DNA of 64,000 nt, from positions 124,001 to 188,000 of the forward strand of contig NW_017265156.1 in assembly GCF_001638985.1 (NCBI RefSeq), read 5' to 3'. The notes below the pieces were generated by a model, which did no database searches, was not told where the DNA came from, and was given only the letters and a program-made list of their open reading frames with translations. The position numbers and the translations under genes were made by a program. The DNA is from Phycomyces blakesleeanus NRRL 1555(-). Lineage: Eukaryota; Mucoromycota; Mucoromycetes; Mucorales; Phycomycetaceae. Numbering within the stretch: position 1 is the first letter of the stretch; each line of letters begins with the position of its first letter. Shown here piece after piece: positions 1 to 10,606 of the stretch.

Positions 1-215
1 AAAATTTAATAATATTTATAGCATTAATACAATCACTCTATGTAATGTTTTAAATAATATTGAAAGGATAGCACTTAAAAAAAGGTAGCTTAAATAGAAG
101 AGAAAAGAAACAACAAAAAGACTTTTCACAAAAAAAAGAATTCATATTAAGTCTTTATTTAGAGCCGATTTTATACAACTCAAATTATATTTAAATTGGG
201 AAGACAAATTTTTAT

Positions 216-1445
216 AGTTACAAGAAAAGACGTTTAGACCTATGTGTGCAAAAACAATATGTGTGAAAGTTATGTCATGTATTCAACATGAAACTGCTTA
301 TTAGTAATAATAGTTAAAGACTTCAAACTTCAAATAAAAATTGATGTTGCATGCTGCTGTGCAAAGTTGATACAAGTTCATTATCTACTTTCTGCCATTC
401 TCGTCCAATAACAACTTTCATATCTTAAGCATTCTTAATACCGACCCTCTTGTCACCCATATATCTCTTAAGATATTGCCAGGGATTCTCAATAGAATTT
501 CAATCTGGGCTTTGAGCAGGTCAGTAGTCAAAAATTCAAATATCATGGTTATTTTTTTACAGCACTAAATACAATTTAATATAACAACTTGTATTACCTT
601 CTTGAAACACGAAGTGTCTCTTCTGTTCTTGTTAAAGATCTTGGGTTCAAAGGGAAAAGTTTTGAGTCAAAGTGATTATGCTTTCATCTCAATTTACATT
701 ACCATCTAAGAACTCCAAAGGGCCAAAACTACTAGCCAAGAAACAGTTGCAGATCATCATGCTACCTTTCTCCTACTAATTTTGTCAATGATATTTTTCT
801 TGAATCTTTCACCAACTCTGATTGCCCTAGTTTCTTTAGTATTACTCTATTTTAAATATTCAGCCATCTGATTATACTAGATATTCTCACGGGTTTTCTA
901 TCCAATTGATATACAGCCTCATTCCAGCCTTCTTTTCTGTTGTTTTTGGCCAAGACTAATCTATATACTGCAATTTATGATCCGAAACTCAAATGCGTCA
1001 GACAATTGATTAATGTCTTTCTATAGACAAATATATTTATATTCTTTAAGGAGACTCTTTGTCTAAAAAAATGAGATAAAGGGGTCCTTTCAAGCTATTT
1101 GGACAAGATAATCTTCCATTTTTTGTCAATATTTCTATGCTGCTTAAATCTTTTACTTGGCTCTGATAATTCTGTATTATCAACTCTCCCAATGGTATAT
1201 GTCTAACGGCTGACAGGTTCATATCAACCACCAATAAAATCTGAGTTATCCATAATTTGCTAAATACATATACGTGAGACATCTGCATTTCTAAAGACTA
1301 CTATTCTCATATGATCTACGAATGTTTTCTAATAAATTTGTGTTTTATTACATTTAATTTATAATATTGAGAGAAAACAATGCTTTTATTTTTATTTTTT
1401 CACGATTTTCTAGTTTTTTTTTGCAGAGATTGAAACATTTTTAAC
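216..1445 (-). mobile_element. Decayed Tc1/mariner-like element, copy 1
   Basis: Read on the minus strand, this stretch aligns by eye with the better preserved element at 1820-3162. The C-terminal part still spells FDY.PAQSPD and EWQ.. followed by SMQH, as in the other copy, and the N-terminal part contains NLSAVRH near 1200. All frames are riddled with stops and indels. The ends resemble the terminal repeats of the other copy: the left tip near 216 and the right tip near 1445 are each preceded by TA. The two copies lie in opposite orientation. The reading is comparison within the window only; exact ends are uncertain by some tens of bases. Confidence 0.6.
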
Positions 1446-1819
1446 TATAAGTTTAAATCTATCTAACTAAATATTGCATTCAATCAAAAACTGATACATC
1501 AGATACTGTTAAAACAAGATCAAGAGAGCAATATATATATAATATTATTTGTTCTTTCAGTAGAAGAGATTAAATAATGTCAAACAAAAATTATAAAAGT
1601 AGTATTACAAATAAGAACTCAAAGAAGCTATGTAAAACATATTTATATTTGCTCTTTTCTTTAGTAGTAGCAACAAAATCTATTTTTTAAAGTATTTGTA
1701 TAGCAATTTGTAAAGAAGCTAAATAATATGAATGCTGATCTTTATTATCTAGTTATGAATAAGTTCAAAAATTGCTTTAGGTTGTCTCTTTATAAATAGT
1801 TGCAATAATGAAACAAGTA

Positions 1820-3162
1820 CACTCACAATCAAAAACGTTTCGACCCCCACAAAAAATGCCTAAAAAAATTAAAAAAATAAAAATAAAAGCACTGTTTTCT
1901 CCCAATATTATTAATTGAATCCAACATGCAAGACTCAAATTCATCAGAAAACACCCACGGATCATATGAAAAGGCTGATCCCTATAAATACGGATGCATC
2001 ATGTACATGCATTTAGCAAATTACGGGGCGACCCAGATTTAATTAGTGGTTGGCATGAGTCTGTCAACTGTCAAGTACATCATTAAGAGAGTGGACGAGA
2101 CAGGACCGCCCAAGCCAAGAAAAGGGTCCAGACGACCTAGAAAGATGGACGAGAGGACAGAAAGGCACCTTGTTCAAATAGTTTGTAAGGACCCCTTTGC
2201 CTCATTTTCTAGGCTAAGGGCTTTCTTAAAGAACATGAAGTTATTTGTCTGCAGAAAGACAATAATCAGTTGTCAGAAGTGTTTGGGCTTTGGATCATAT
2301 ATCGCAGCTCACAAGCCAGCTTTAACCAAAAGCCACAAGAAAAGAAGGCTGGAATGGACCCGTGAGCATGTGAATTGGACAGATGACCAGTGGAGAGGTG
2401 TAGTGTGATCAGATGAATTACAGTTCACAGTTGATAGTAATGATGGAGTAGCTAGGGTAATTAGGAAAGTCGATGAAAGGTTTAAGGAAGAAAATATCAA
2501 TGATGGAACCAAGTGGGGGAAGGGTAGTGTGATGAATTGTAGCTGTTTTTGGGCCAGTGGTTTTGGCCCTTTAGTGTTCCTAGATGGTAACGTAAACCAA
2601 GACCAATATGTAAACACTTTGCCTCAGAACTTCCTCCCTTGGTTCCAAAATCTTTCACGGGAACAGAACATGAGCTTTGTGTTCCAAGAGGACAATGCCA
2701 GCTGTCATACTGGGTCGTACTCGAGGTGGCGGAAAGATAGCCATGAGATCCGAGGTTTTGACTACTGGCCCGCTCAAAGCCCGGATCTCAACCTCATTGA
2801 GCATCTCTGGTGGGCTCTTGAGAGGCGTATGAGTGACGAGAGGGTCAGTATTAACAATGTTGAAGATCTGAAGGTTGTAATGCAATGAGAGTGGCAAAGG
2901 ATAGGTCTTGAACTTTTATTAACTTTGGCCAGAAGCATGCAGCATCGATGCAAGGCTGTAATTGAGGCCAAAGGAGGTCATACAAAATATTGATCTTTTA
3001 TTTTTTTTTATATTTCAATAACAAACATATATATAATCTTTTATTTGAAGTTCGAATGCTTTAGCTTTTATTACTGAGGAGCAGTTGCATGTTGAATACA
3101 TGTCATGATTTCTCTCATGCATTTTTTGGGCTCAGAGGTCGAAATGTTTTTGATTGTGACTT
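1820..3162 (+). mobile_element. Tc1/mariner-like DNA transposon with inverted ends
   Basis: The left end (1821-1858) and the reverse complement of the right end (3119-3160) share TCACAATCAAAAAC, then TTTCGACC, then AAAAAATGC, giving imperfect terminal inverted repeats of about 40 bp. Both ends abut a TA dinucleotide (1818-1819 and 3163-3164), the target duplication expected of the Tc1/mariner superfamily. The element is about 1.34 kb and holds a single transposase reading frame on the plus strand, annotated separately. It is the best preserved of four related copies in the first 7.5 kb. Confidence 0.8.
2001..2993 (+). pseudogene. Tc1-like transposase, three in-frame stops
   Basis: One continuous frame encodes a Tc1/mariner-type transposase: a helix-turn-helix start (GMSLSTVKYIIKR), a basic linker, and a DDE catalytic core. 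Core motifs are SDELQF (first Asp), QEDNASCHTG (second Asp) and SPDLNLIEHLW (Glu about 35 residues after the second Asp), so the triad is present. The frame is interrupted by TAA at 2040-2042, TGA at 2406-2408 and TGA at 2886-2888, with no frameshift seen between them. The first TGA sits where family members have Trp before SDE, so one G-to-A change would explain it. It would normally act in the nucleus, cutting the element out at its ends. As it stands it cannot make a full protein without stop-codon readthrough. Confidence 0.8.
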
Positions 3163-3769
3163 TATGAGCTCGAGTTTCTTTTTTTTTTTTACTACTCTTT
3201 CTTGAATCCTGTTAAAGAATGATTTTCAAAGCTAAAACAAAAACTTTGTTGAGAATTTTTTGAATGACAAAGAGATCGTGTTCAAGAGAATGAAGACTAA
3301 TAGATGTGAAATAACAAGACAGAATTATACAAAAACCGAGTTAAATATTTAATTTTGCTTTATACAAAGTGTTTAGCTATAAAAATAAATATTTAATATA
3401 CTCTTATCTTTAAATATAAATATTTTGATAGTTGAAATATGGCTAATTAATTTTTACTAACAGGCAAAATTTTGCAAAAAAAAACTTATTTGAGTTCAAA
3501 AATTCTTGATTAGTTATTCACTTGTTTTATTTTATTTCTTTAAAGTAAGAATTGTAGCATTTGTTTCTACAAGATACAAAGGTTTCAGCTATACTATACA
3601 GGCACACACAATACTATTAAATAAAAGTAAATAAAATTTACAAATATATAGCTATTATTCAAAAAGCAATAACTTTATACATAATATAGCTAGAAGCTGT
3701 AAATTTTATACAATCAAAGATTGAGATTTTTATTTAACAAAAGTAAAATAAAGAAAAGGTAGATTGCTA

Positions 3770-4840
3770 GTAATCGTTGGGATCTTCATATATATTAATT
3801 AAGGTTTGACATCTTTTCTGCATGTTTTCAACCAAGTATCTCACAAACTCTTAATTCAATGCAACCTACTTCTCTTGTAAAGCTGCCTTTAAATTAGCCA
3901 GGAAGGTGATAGAGACTTTTGTTTTGTTGGTTTCCCTTTCAAGAGTACTTTATATATTCTTAATTGGATTTTAATTCAGACTTTAGAAAGGCTAGAAGTC
4001 AAATCTACTAATATGATGAGTTCTCTTCCACTATTAAGCATATGTCTCTGTGTGACAGCTTGCTCCATTTTCAAGAAGGATGGAAAATCTTTTATGATAT
4101 TTTGGGATAGTTGTGAGCTAAAGATGAAAGTCTGGTATCAAAATATCAATGTATTTATTCTAATTCACGGTTTTTCTTTTGATAATATTTAACAGCCCAT
4201 ATTATCCACTCAAAAAACAGCTCCAAGCCATTACACTACCATTACCCCACTTAAATGCAGCAATAAAATATTTTTCTGCATATCTTTCTCCGACTTTTTG
4301 AAAGAAGCACTTTGATTCATCAAGGTTTTTCAAGCAGAAACAAGACTCGGCAGACCATATCATACTTGCCTATTATTTATTGGGCCAATTCACTTATAAT
4401 TTGACTCAACGAAATCTGACCCTCTTTTATTGTTCTGTTAGTTGCAATTTGTGTGAATCAATGCAATATTTGATGTCAAAATTCTTGATGTAGTCAATTA
4501 CAATATTTCTTTAAATATTAATAGATATTGATATTAGTGTCTTTCTTACTTGATTATATAAGATAAATGAATTTTGTATAATTCTTTTCAAGTGTCTTTT
4601 AGATTTCTCATCAACTTTTCTGAGTGCACCAGTTGTTTTACAAGACAGTAGATTGCCATAGATTTGTATAAACTTTTTGATTTTTTGTACACTTTGCAAT
4701 TTCATCTCTATGATTATTATAATCTCATAGAGCATAAGACTTGTCTTTAGAAGATCGGAAATCCCCCAATATTTTTCTTCTTTCTATAGACGATAAGGGC
4801 CATGAGTTCTCTCAAAAAATCTTAACAATGAGAATTGTAG
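3770..4840 (-). mobile_element. Decayed Tc1/mariner-like element, copy 3
   Basis: On the minus strand, 4511-4735 still encodes a recognisable Tc1-type N-terminal segment (GNLLSCKTTGALRK then EKSKRHLKRI), matching the helix-turn-helix linker of such transposases. Further along, a WSAES motif (near 4340) corresponds to the first catalytic Asp region, now changed from WSDES, and remnants of the DN.A..H and NP.KN. blocks follow. Frames are broken throughout. It shares long stretches with the copy at 6650-7450. The right limit touches the palindromic element at 4839. Ends are approximate. Confidence 0.55.
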
Positions 4841-5460
4841 ATCGTACCTACTACAATTCTGGCTGACTCGGTTCTATCCTCAGATGTGGTTATAGGCTCT
4901 CAGAGCCGCGCTTTTATTTTACGTAATAATATAAATGTAATAAAATATCAGTTCCTCCTTTCCCTTCATATCTTTCCAAACCGCGCAACGTGGAGATGAA
5001 TTTGATCAATATCACAGATGAGCAATTAAGAGCACTTTTCGAGTGACACATTTGAGAGATACTATTTCAAACCAAACAGTCAACACCAATGAGGAGCTAC
5101 TAACACTGAGACCATCTTTTTACCAATACGGACAACAAAACCGCATTTGAGGATGGAACAAAGTCAACCAGAATTGTAGTAGGTACGACCTATAATGCGT
5201 CTGTTGACAAAGTGACATCTGAAGATGTGGCGAGTTTCCGCAGTTGGTATTAAAAGTTCTTACCATTTTAAACAATTTTACAATAATCTCCTTCCCCAAA
5301 ACATAAGTTAGAAAAAAGATCATATTCACTTAGCTTCGGAAAGCTATAAAGGGAAAGGGAAGATTGATATTTTATTACATTTATATCATTACGGAAAATA
5401 AAAGTGTGGCTCAGAGAGCCTATAACCACATCTGAGGATGAAACCAAATCAACTGACACA
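4839..5460. repeat. Palindromic foldback/MITE cluster
   Basis: Two nested inverted repeats are visible. The outer one pairs 4869-4980 with 5339-5459 over about 115 bp; both arms contain TCCTCAGATGTGGTTATAGG and run on through a matching AT-rich part. A second pair, 4841-4868 against 5161-5190, shares TACCTACTACAATTCTGG. The unit TCCTCA.ATG.GGTT occurs at least three times, in both orientations. No transposase is present inside. This looks like a non-autonomous element with later internal duplication or insertion; the family is not identified. Confidence 0.6.
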
Positions 5461-6649
5461 TTTGTATTATGAAATAAGTATAAAAATATTTTTGGGCTTT
5501 ATCCAGCATAATTATTATTACTATATAAGCTATTGCTTTCTGAATAATAAACTTATGTATTTAAGAAAATTGTAGCATTTAATGTTATTTGCAGTAGTCT
5601 CTTTCTAGAAACAGGACAAAGTTTTCATGATTCTCATTAATTTCATTTTCGCAAAACGTTTTTGACTTGAATCTGTAATAAAAAAGAATTTATACTAATT
5701 AAATTATGATAATACTTGGCTCCAAACTTTTTTCTATCGTATATAGGGATACTGCTAACAAAGCATGCTTTGATATTCCCTCTACTTTCATCAGAAAATA
5801 TATAGTACGCACTAATTAGATTCAAGGCACTTGGTCCCTACCTTGGTCCTGAAGTTATCAAGAAACCACTACAGCTATATAAGATAGTCAGATTATGTTT
5901 TAGCTAAAATTTGCACAATCAAAAATTGTGCTTGGTATAACATAGTAAAACATTGGGACAGATAGTGAGATACTGTTATTAAAACAGTTAAGTAGCTATT
6001 ACTATTAAGAAGAATAAAGATATTTATAAATATATAAATAAAAAATAAATATAATTTAGACTATATGACTTGAAAGGTTTAATAATGTAAATATTCTGTA
6101 TTAATCTGAAAGTGTATTTGATTTAAAAGGTCTGACATGGTGTGTGTTCTTTTGGTTCCGCTCAGACCACAAATATCCTGCAAAGAAGTATGACGCTCTT
6201 TGCAGGATTTCCTTCAATCCCCTTGCACAAGGCATACCCTTGTACATTGTATTTCATCATTGGTACTGCTTTAATAGAGCTTTATAACAAAGTAGTATAG
6301 ATTGTTCACATATAAAAGTCTTCAGACGAAGCAATAATAAAACAGAATCCTTCTCTATCTTTATTTTATTGATCAAATCCTTTATTTTACTTTTGTTTAT
6401 ACATTTATTTCATCGTCACTGACTTATAACAACTCTTCGCGATAGTTATAAGCATACTTCTTGTTATATTTGACCTTTTCTATACACATTTTATTACATC
6501 TCCTTACTGTTGGATAGACCCGAGCATTATCACAGTAATTCATCTCTATATCTATATATATTTGCCTTCTGAACTCGTTGGCAACCCTATTCTCATTTAT
6601 TATTTTTCTGACAACGTTGCACCACACCAACTCAACACTTGTCACTAAC
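5461..6649. other. Gene-free AT-rich stretch with one hairpin
   Basis: No coding sequence is supported here. The only clear structure is a 12-bp perfect inverted repeat, ATCCTGCAAAGA at 6175-6186 against 6197-6208, with a 10-nt loop, followed by a smaller CCTTG/CAAGG pair near 6220-6240. It could be the end of an unrecognised mobile element. Confidence 0.4.
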
Positions 6650-7450
6650 AACTGACTTCATTTTGCTGAAAAGAATAAATAATATTTTTTGGCTTTCAGT
6701 ATCGGCTATGATCCAAAAATTAAAGGCTTGAGCTATAAGATCAATGTATTTATTCTGGTTTATGCTTTTTTTTAAAAGAAAAATATCTTTCATAATTCAA
6801 ATACTTCATGTCAAAATTATAATATAATAATTATATTAATTAGACTTCATTTTATTATAGTAATGATATATCTTTCTTCGTATTTTCTTCTAACTTTTGA
6901 AAAAACGCAATGTAATTTAATGTTGCTCTTCAATCAGAAATGAGACTTAAAAGATCATATCACATTATTGTATTAGCTATTAGACTAATTTATCTGTAAT
7001 CTGATTTAATTAAACCTGGCCTTCTTGTGCTATTCTATCAAGTACAGCATATTTGCAGCGATACAAGATTTAAAGTCAATGGATTTGAGCTAGTCAATTA
7101 CACTTTCTCTACAAATGCTAGTTAATATTTATGCTAATGCCATTCTGAGTTAATTATACAAGGTAAATATATTTTCTTGCATAATTATTCTTCAGGTGCC
7201 TTTCAGTTTTCTTATCAATTTTTATGCGTGTGCCAGTTGATTTATGAGGTAACAGACTGCCATAAATTTTTATACATCTTTTTATTATTTGTATATAATA
7301 ATTTTATCTAAAAGATTGCTTTAATCTCATAAAGTGTAATATCTGTCTTATGAAGATAGAAAACCTTTTAATATTTTTCTTTTCTCTGTGGACTATAAGA
7401 TCATTGAGTGCTTTTAAAACTTTTTGTTGGGTATTTTATTTTATTTTTGC
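6650..7450 (-). mobile_element. Decayed Tc1/mariner-like element, copy 4
   Basis: Sequence here matches copy 3 at several points in the same order: ATCAATGTATTTATTCT near 6740 against 4140, a block near 6950 against 4335, and TCATAAAG..TAATATCTGTCTTATGAAGAT near 7330 against the same block near 4725. No open transposase frame remains. It is called a transposon only through its similarity to copy 3, and its limits are approximate. Confidence 0.45.
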
Positions 7451-8488
7451 ATATGAAGTAGTCAATTAAATATTCGTTTATATAGATAAAACGTTTTATT
7501 GGAGGCTAGTAATAAAATATAGAGATTCTAAAAAAAATAATGTTGGTTGAACATCCATCATCAGCTATAGGAGGTGACAAGACAAATCTGAGATATTATA
7601 GCATTTTTTTAATAAAAAAAGGGTTTTGATTTTAAAGGGAAAAATTTTGTAGAATACTCCAGAATAAATTTATAAATGATAGCTATTTTTGCTTTCTTTT
7701 ACATTGTACACTACAATCACATTAATGAATACTTTACAATTTTAATATATCAGAAACTAGGATAAGAAATATATTTCACGATATGTCATTAAAGCTTTTA
7801 TATAACAGAATAGATATATGCAAATGGTCCAAGTCTAAAGCCTGTTGGTTTCAAAGAGTAAGAGAGTAGGATGTCTTAGCTAATACCTAATTCATCAAAG
7901 TCAAATTATTTTGAAAAGATGAATTGTAATGCATTCTATCCTACTACTTAAAGCTATATAAGCTATTTAATCGACTAATTTTGATCTATGGTTAATTATA
8001 TAAATCTGCTTTTGCTATTTGAATTAAAATAAATATACACTTTTCTCAAAACATGTTATTGTCTCAACGATAAATTTAATAATTCTCGGTATAAAATTCT
8101 CTATTTAAGTGATGCACTATTAGACTTGTTAAAACTATACAAGATAAAGGGAATCTATAAATGATATATTGTTGGCAGATACTTTGTATAAAACAATATA
8201 TTTTTTCTCTCACTTTTATGTTTCGATTTTTAATTGGGGTTCCAGAAGTTTGTAGTTATAGCTTCATATATATTTATATTTGTTTTTATTTTGTAAAAGC
8301 AACCAAGCAAACTAATTTTACTTTGGGATTTCATTATATCTATGTAATTATGAACTGTATAGAAAACTAAGTAATAAAGTTAGCCAGAAAGAAATGTAAA
8401 GTACAATAAAGAAGAAATATTACATATATGAGCAATGGGAATAATATTTTGTAAGCCATATTAATATTACACAGTGTAAAGGAATATA
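7451..8488. other. Gene-free AT-rich stretch
   Basis: Short open frames such as 8161-8370 have compositions typical of chance frames in AT-rich DNA and show no recognised motif. Nothing else is visible. Confidence 0.4.
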
Positions 8489-10186
8489 CAGACTTTTCGC
8501 ATCGAAATAGCCATTTGGGACATAAATTTGGACACAGCCGCAAAAACAAATCATCACATATACACTATCAAAATAGCCATGGATGCAAATTAAAAGTATT
8601 TATGAAAATATTTTGCTTCATATTTACGCATCTGCTGTGAAATGAGATACTGTGTCTCACCCAGCCTTCACAGTCCCGCTTGGTAATTGAGTGGCTTCCG
8701 TCCTTGATTCTTCCCATCAGTGTTTTCTGGCTATCTAGAGGGTGCTTTTTAACAAAAAAAAATAATTTTGAAAAGCACTTCTCTACAGAGTTGAGGAAGA
8801 GGGAATAGGGAGGGAGAAATCTAAGCGTGTGCTTGTTTATTTGCTCTAGCCACTCTCTCAGGCTAGAGTTGTAATGAATTCTTGCATTGTCTACAACAAG
8901 ATGATAAGGTCCAGCATTGGCTCTATCCAATTTTTCAACCAATTGTTGAACAAAGTTTTTGAATATTTGGCCTATAAATTATTCAATAAATGATAAAGAT
9001 TCTTATATATATGTATAAATGTCATCTAGGAAAGCAATACTTATGCTAAACATTCTTACCGGTTGTTCCACCTTCTACCACCTACGCATGGCATGCTTCA
9101 ACTCCTTCAGCTGACAATGCAAAGAGGATTGTCACATTTTTGGCTCTTTTCGACTTGTCATCACAAGAGCAGGTTGTCCTGCCTTTGTCCTGGCACGGCC
9201 TTTTATAAGATTGAAGTTGAATCCAGCCTCATCGATGAAAATACAGTTTTGATAGTATAAGATCCCTTCCGGCTGTAGGCTCAAGATGAAGTCGTGCCTT
9301 TTTGCAAGAGTTATCTCGTTATTCCTCTTCTCCTCAATCGGCGTCGCTCTCTTGAGAGTGATTCTCACAAAATGACGGAGATACTTGCACAGGGTTGAGA
9401 CACTGACGTTCTTCACATCATCAAAGTGACTGATCACTTCTAGGCGTAGCTCTTCAAGCGTGATGGTGCTGTTCTCGGCAATTACATCCAGAATAAAACA
9501 CTTGTGATGCTCTTCAATAATAGATCTTAGGTCACCACCTAGAGGCTTGTACTTCACGCTCCTTGTTTCCTCAAGTCTTTTGATTATTCCGTTCACAGTT
9601 GATCATAGAATGTTAAGTTCTCGAGAAATTTCTAGTGGAGATTTCATCAGGTTTGTGCTCTTGTCTACTATCAATTGGCATATATGGGCTGATTGAGTCA
9701 CCGAACTATGCTTGGTCCCCTTTCTGCTTTTTGGAAGCTGCACTGAAGATGTTTTTGTATCAGATATTGTTAGTTTGATGAGAGATATGTGTAAATTTGG
9801 TTTTGAATGTAAGAAAGAGAATAAATGAAGGTTGATATAAATATTTATTCTTATTTTTGTATGCTCTTTATTTATATTAGAAGGATATATGCTATTTGCT
9901 TTAAGTTACGTAAGAGAGGCAGATAATGCCATATATTGCATATATTTTTGTTTGATTTCCTTGCTTATTGAAAATAAAATAAAAAATCATGCATCTCTTA
10001 CGGCTATCAATATTTCAATTGTTTTTACCCGTTATTATTACTATTATTAAATCTTTAAAATATGACTATTGCCCAGCGTTACCTTAATTTGCATCCATAG
10101 CTATTTCGATAGTGTATGTGGCGATTTGTTTTTGCGGCTGTGTCCAAATTTATGTCCCAAATGGCTATTTCGATGCCAAAATTCTG
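8489..10186 (-). mobile_element. DDE transposon with ~100-bp terminal inverted repeats
   Basis: The ends 8489-8591 and 10086-10186 are near-perfect inverted repeats of about 100 bp. Both contain CATCGAAATAGCCATTTGGG and then ACATAAATTTGGACACAGCC. The tips read CAG..CTG and are flanked by TA on both sides (8487-8488 and 10187-10188), as in the Tc1/mariner/IS630 superfamily. The element is 1698 bp long and carries one transposase gene on the minus strand. High identity of the arms suggests it is younger than the decayed copies to its left. Confidence 0.85.
8568..9770 (-). pseudogene. IS630/Tc1-superfamily transposase (DDE_3 type), intron-containing, broken
   Basis: Catalytic blocks are visible in order: IFIDEAGFN (first Asp), GRARTKAGQPA, LVVDNARIH (second Asp) and FLPPYSLFLNSVEKC (Glu 35 residues on), so the triad is intact. 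The N-terminal part has helix-turn-helix-like text (SPLEISRELNI). A probable intron lies at 8970-9060 (donor GTAAGAATG, acceptor TTTATAG); splicing it joins GGTTG to QIFKNF and restores the expected order. Breaks: an in-frame TGA near 9600 after ELNIL, a one-base frameshift near 9148 after VMTS, and a TAG near 9090 before VVEGG. The stop lies inside the left terminal repeat. It would catalyse cut-and-paste movement of the element; in this copy it is not functional. The start codon was not determined. Confidence 0.75.
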
Positions 10187-10562
10187 TATATAAAAAGACT
10201 TTGAGGGTTTATTTTATTTCTTGATTTGTATAAAAGCTTAATATATATATACTGTCTACTTATCTAGCTAGCTAGCTTCCTATCCAACTAATAATAGTAG
10301 AGATCAGGATAATAAAGAACAATATTTTACTAACTTAAGACATAGCAACATATGTATCATCATTAATGCTTTTATTTTCGTGGCGTAAAGCATTAATAAT
10401 CTCGCATGAATACATAATAATCTCAATAGTTAGTTATATTTATAATTACAGTAGCTGATACAGAGAAATATAAAGGCCAAGCATTATTTTTTAAATGCGT
10501 ACCAGCAATATAGCACACATATCTGTATGTTATCTTCTTTGTACTCATCACTTATTAAATGA

Positions 10563-10606
10563 TATGCTATGCTATGCTATACTATGCTATACTATGCTAT
10601 GCTAAG
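10563..10606. repeat. Pentanucleotide tandem array (GCTAT/ACTAT)
   Basis: About nine units of CTATG or CTATA in a row are read directly from the sequence. Confidence 0.8.
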
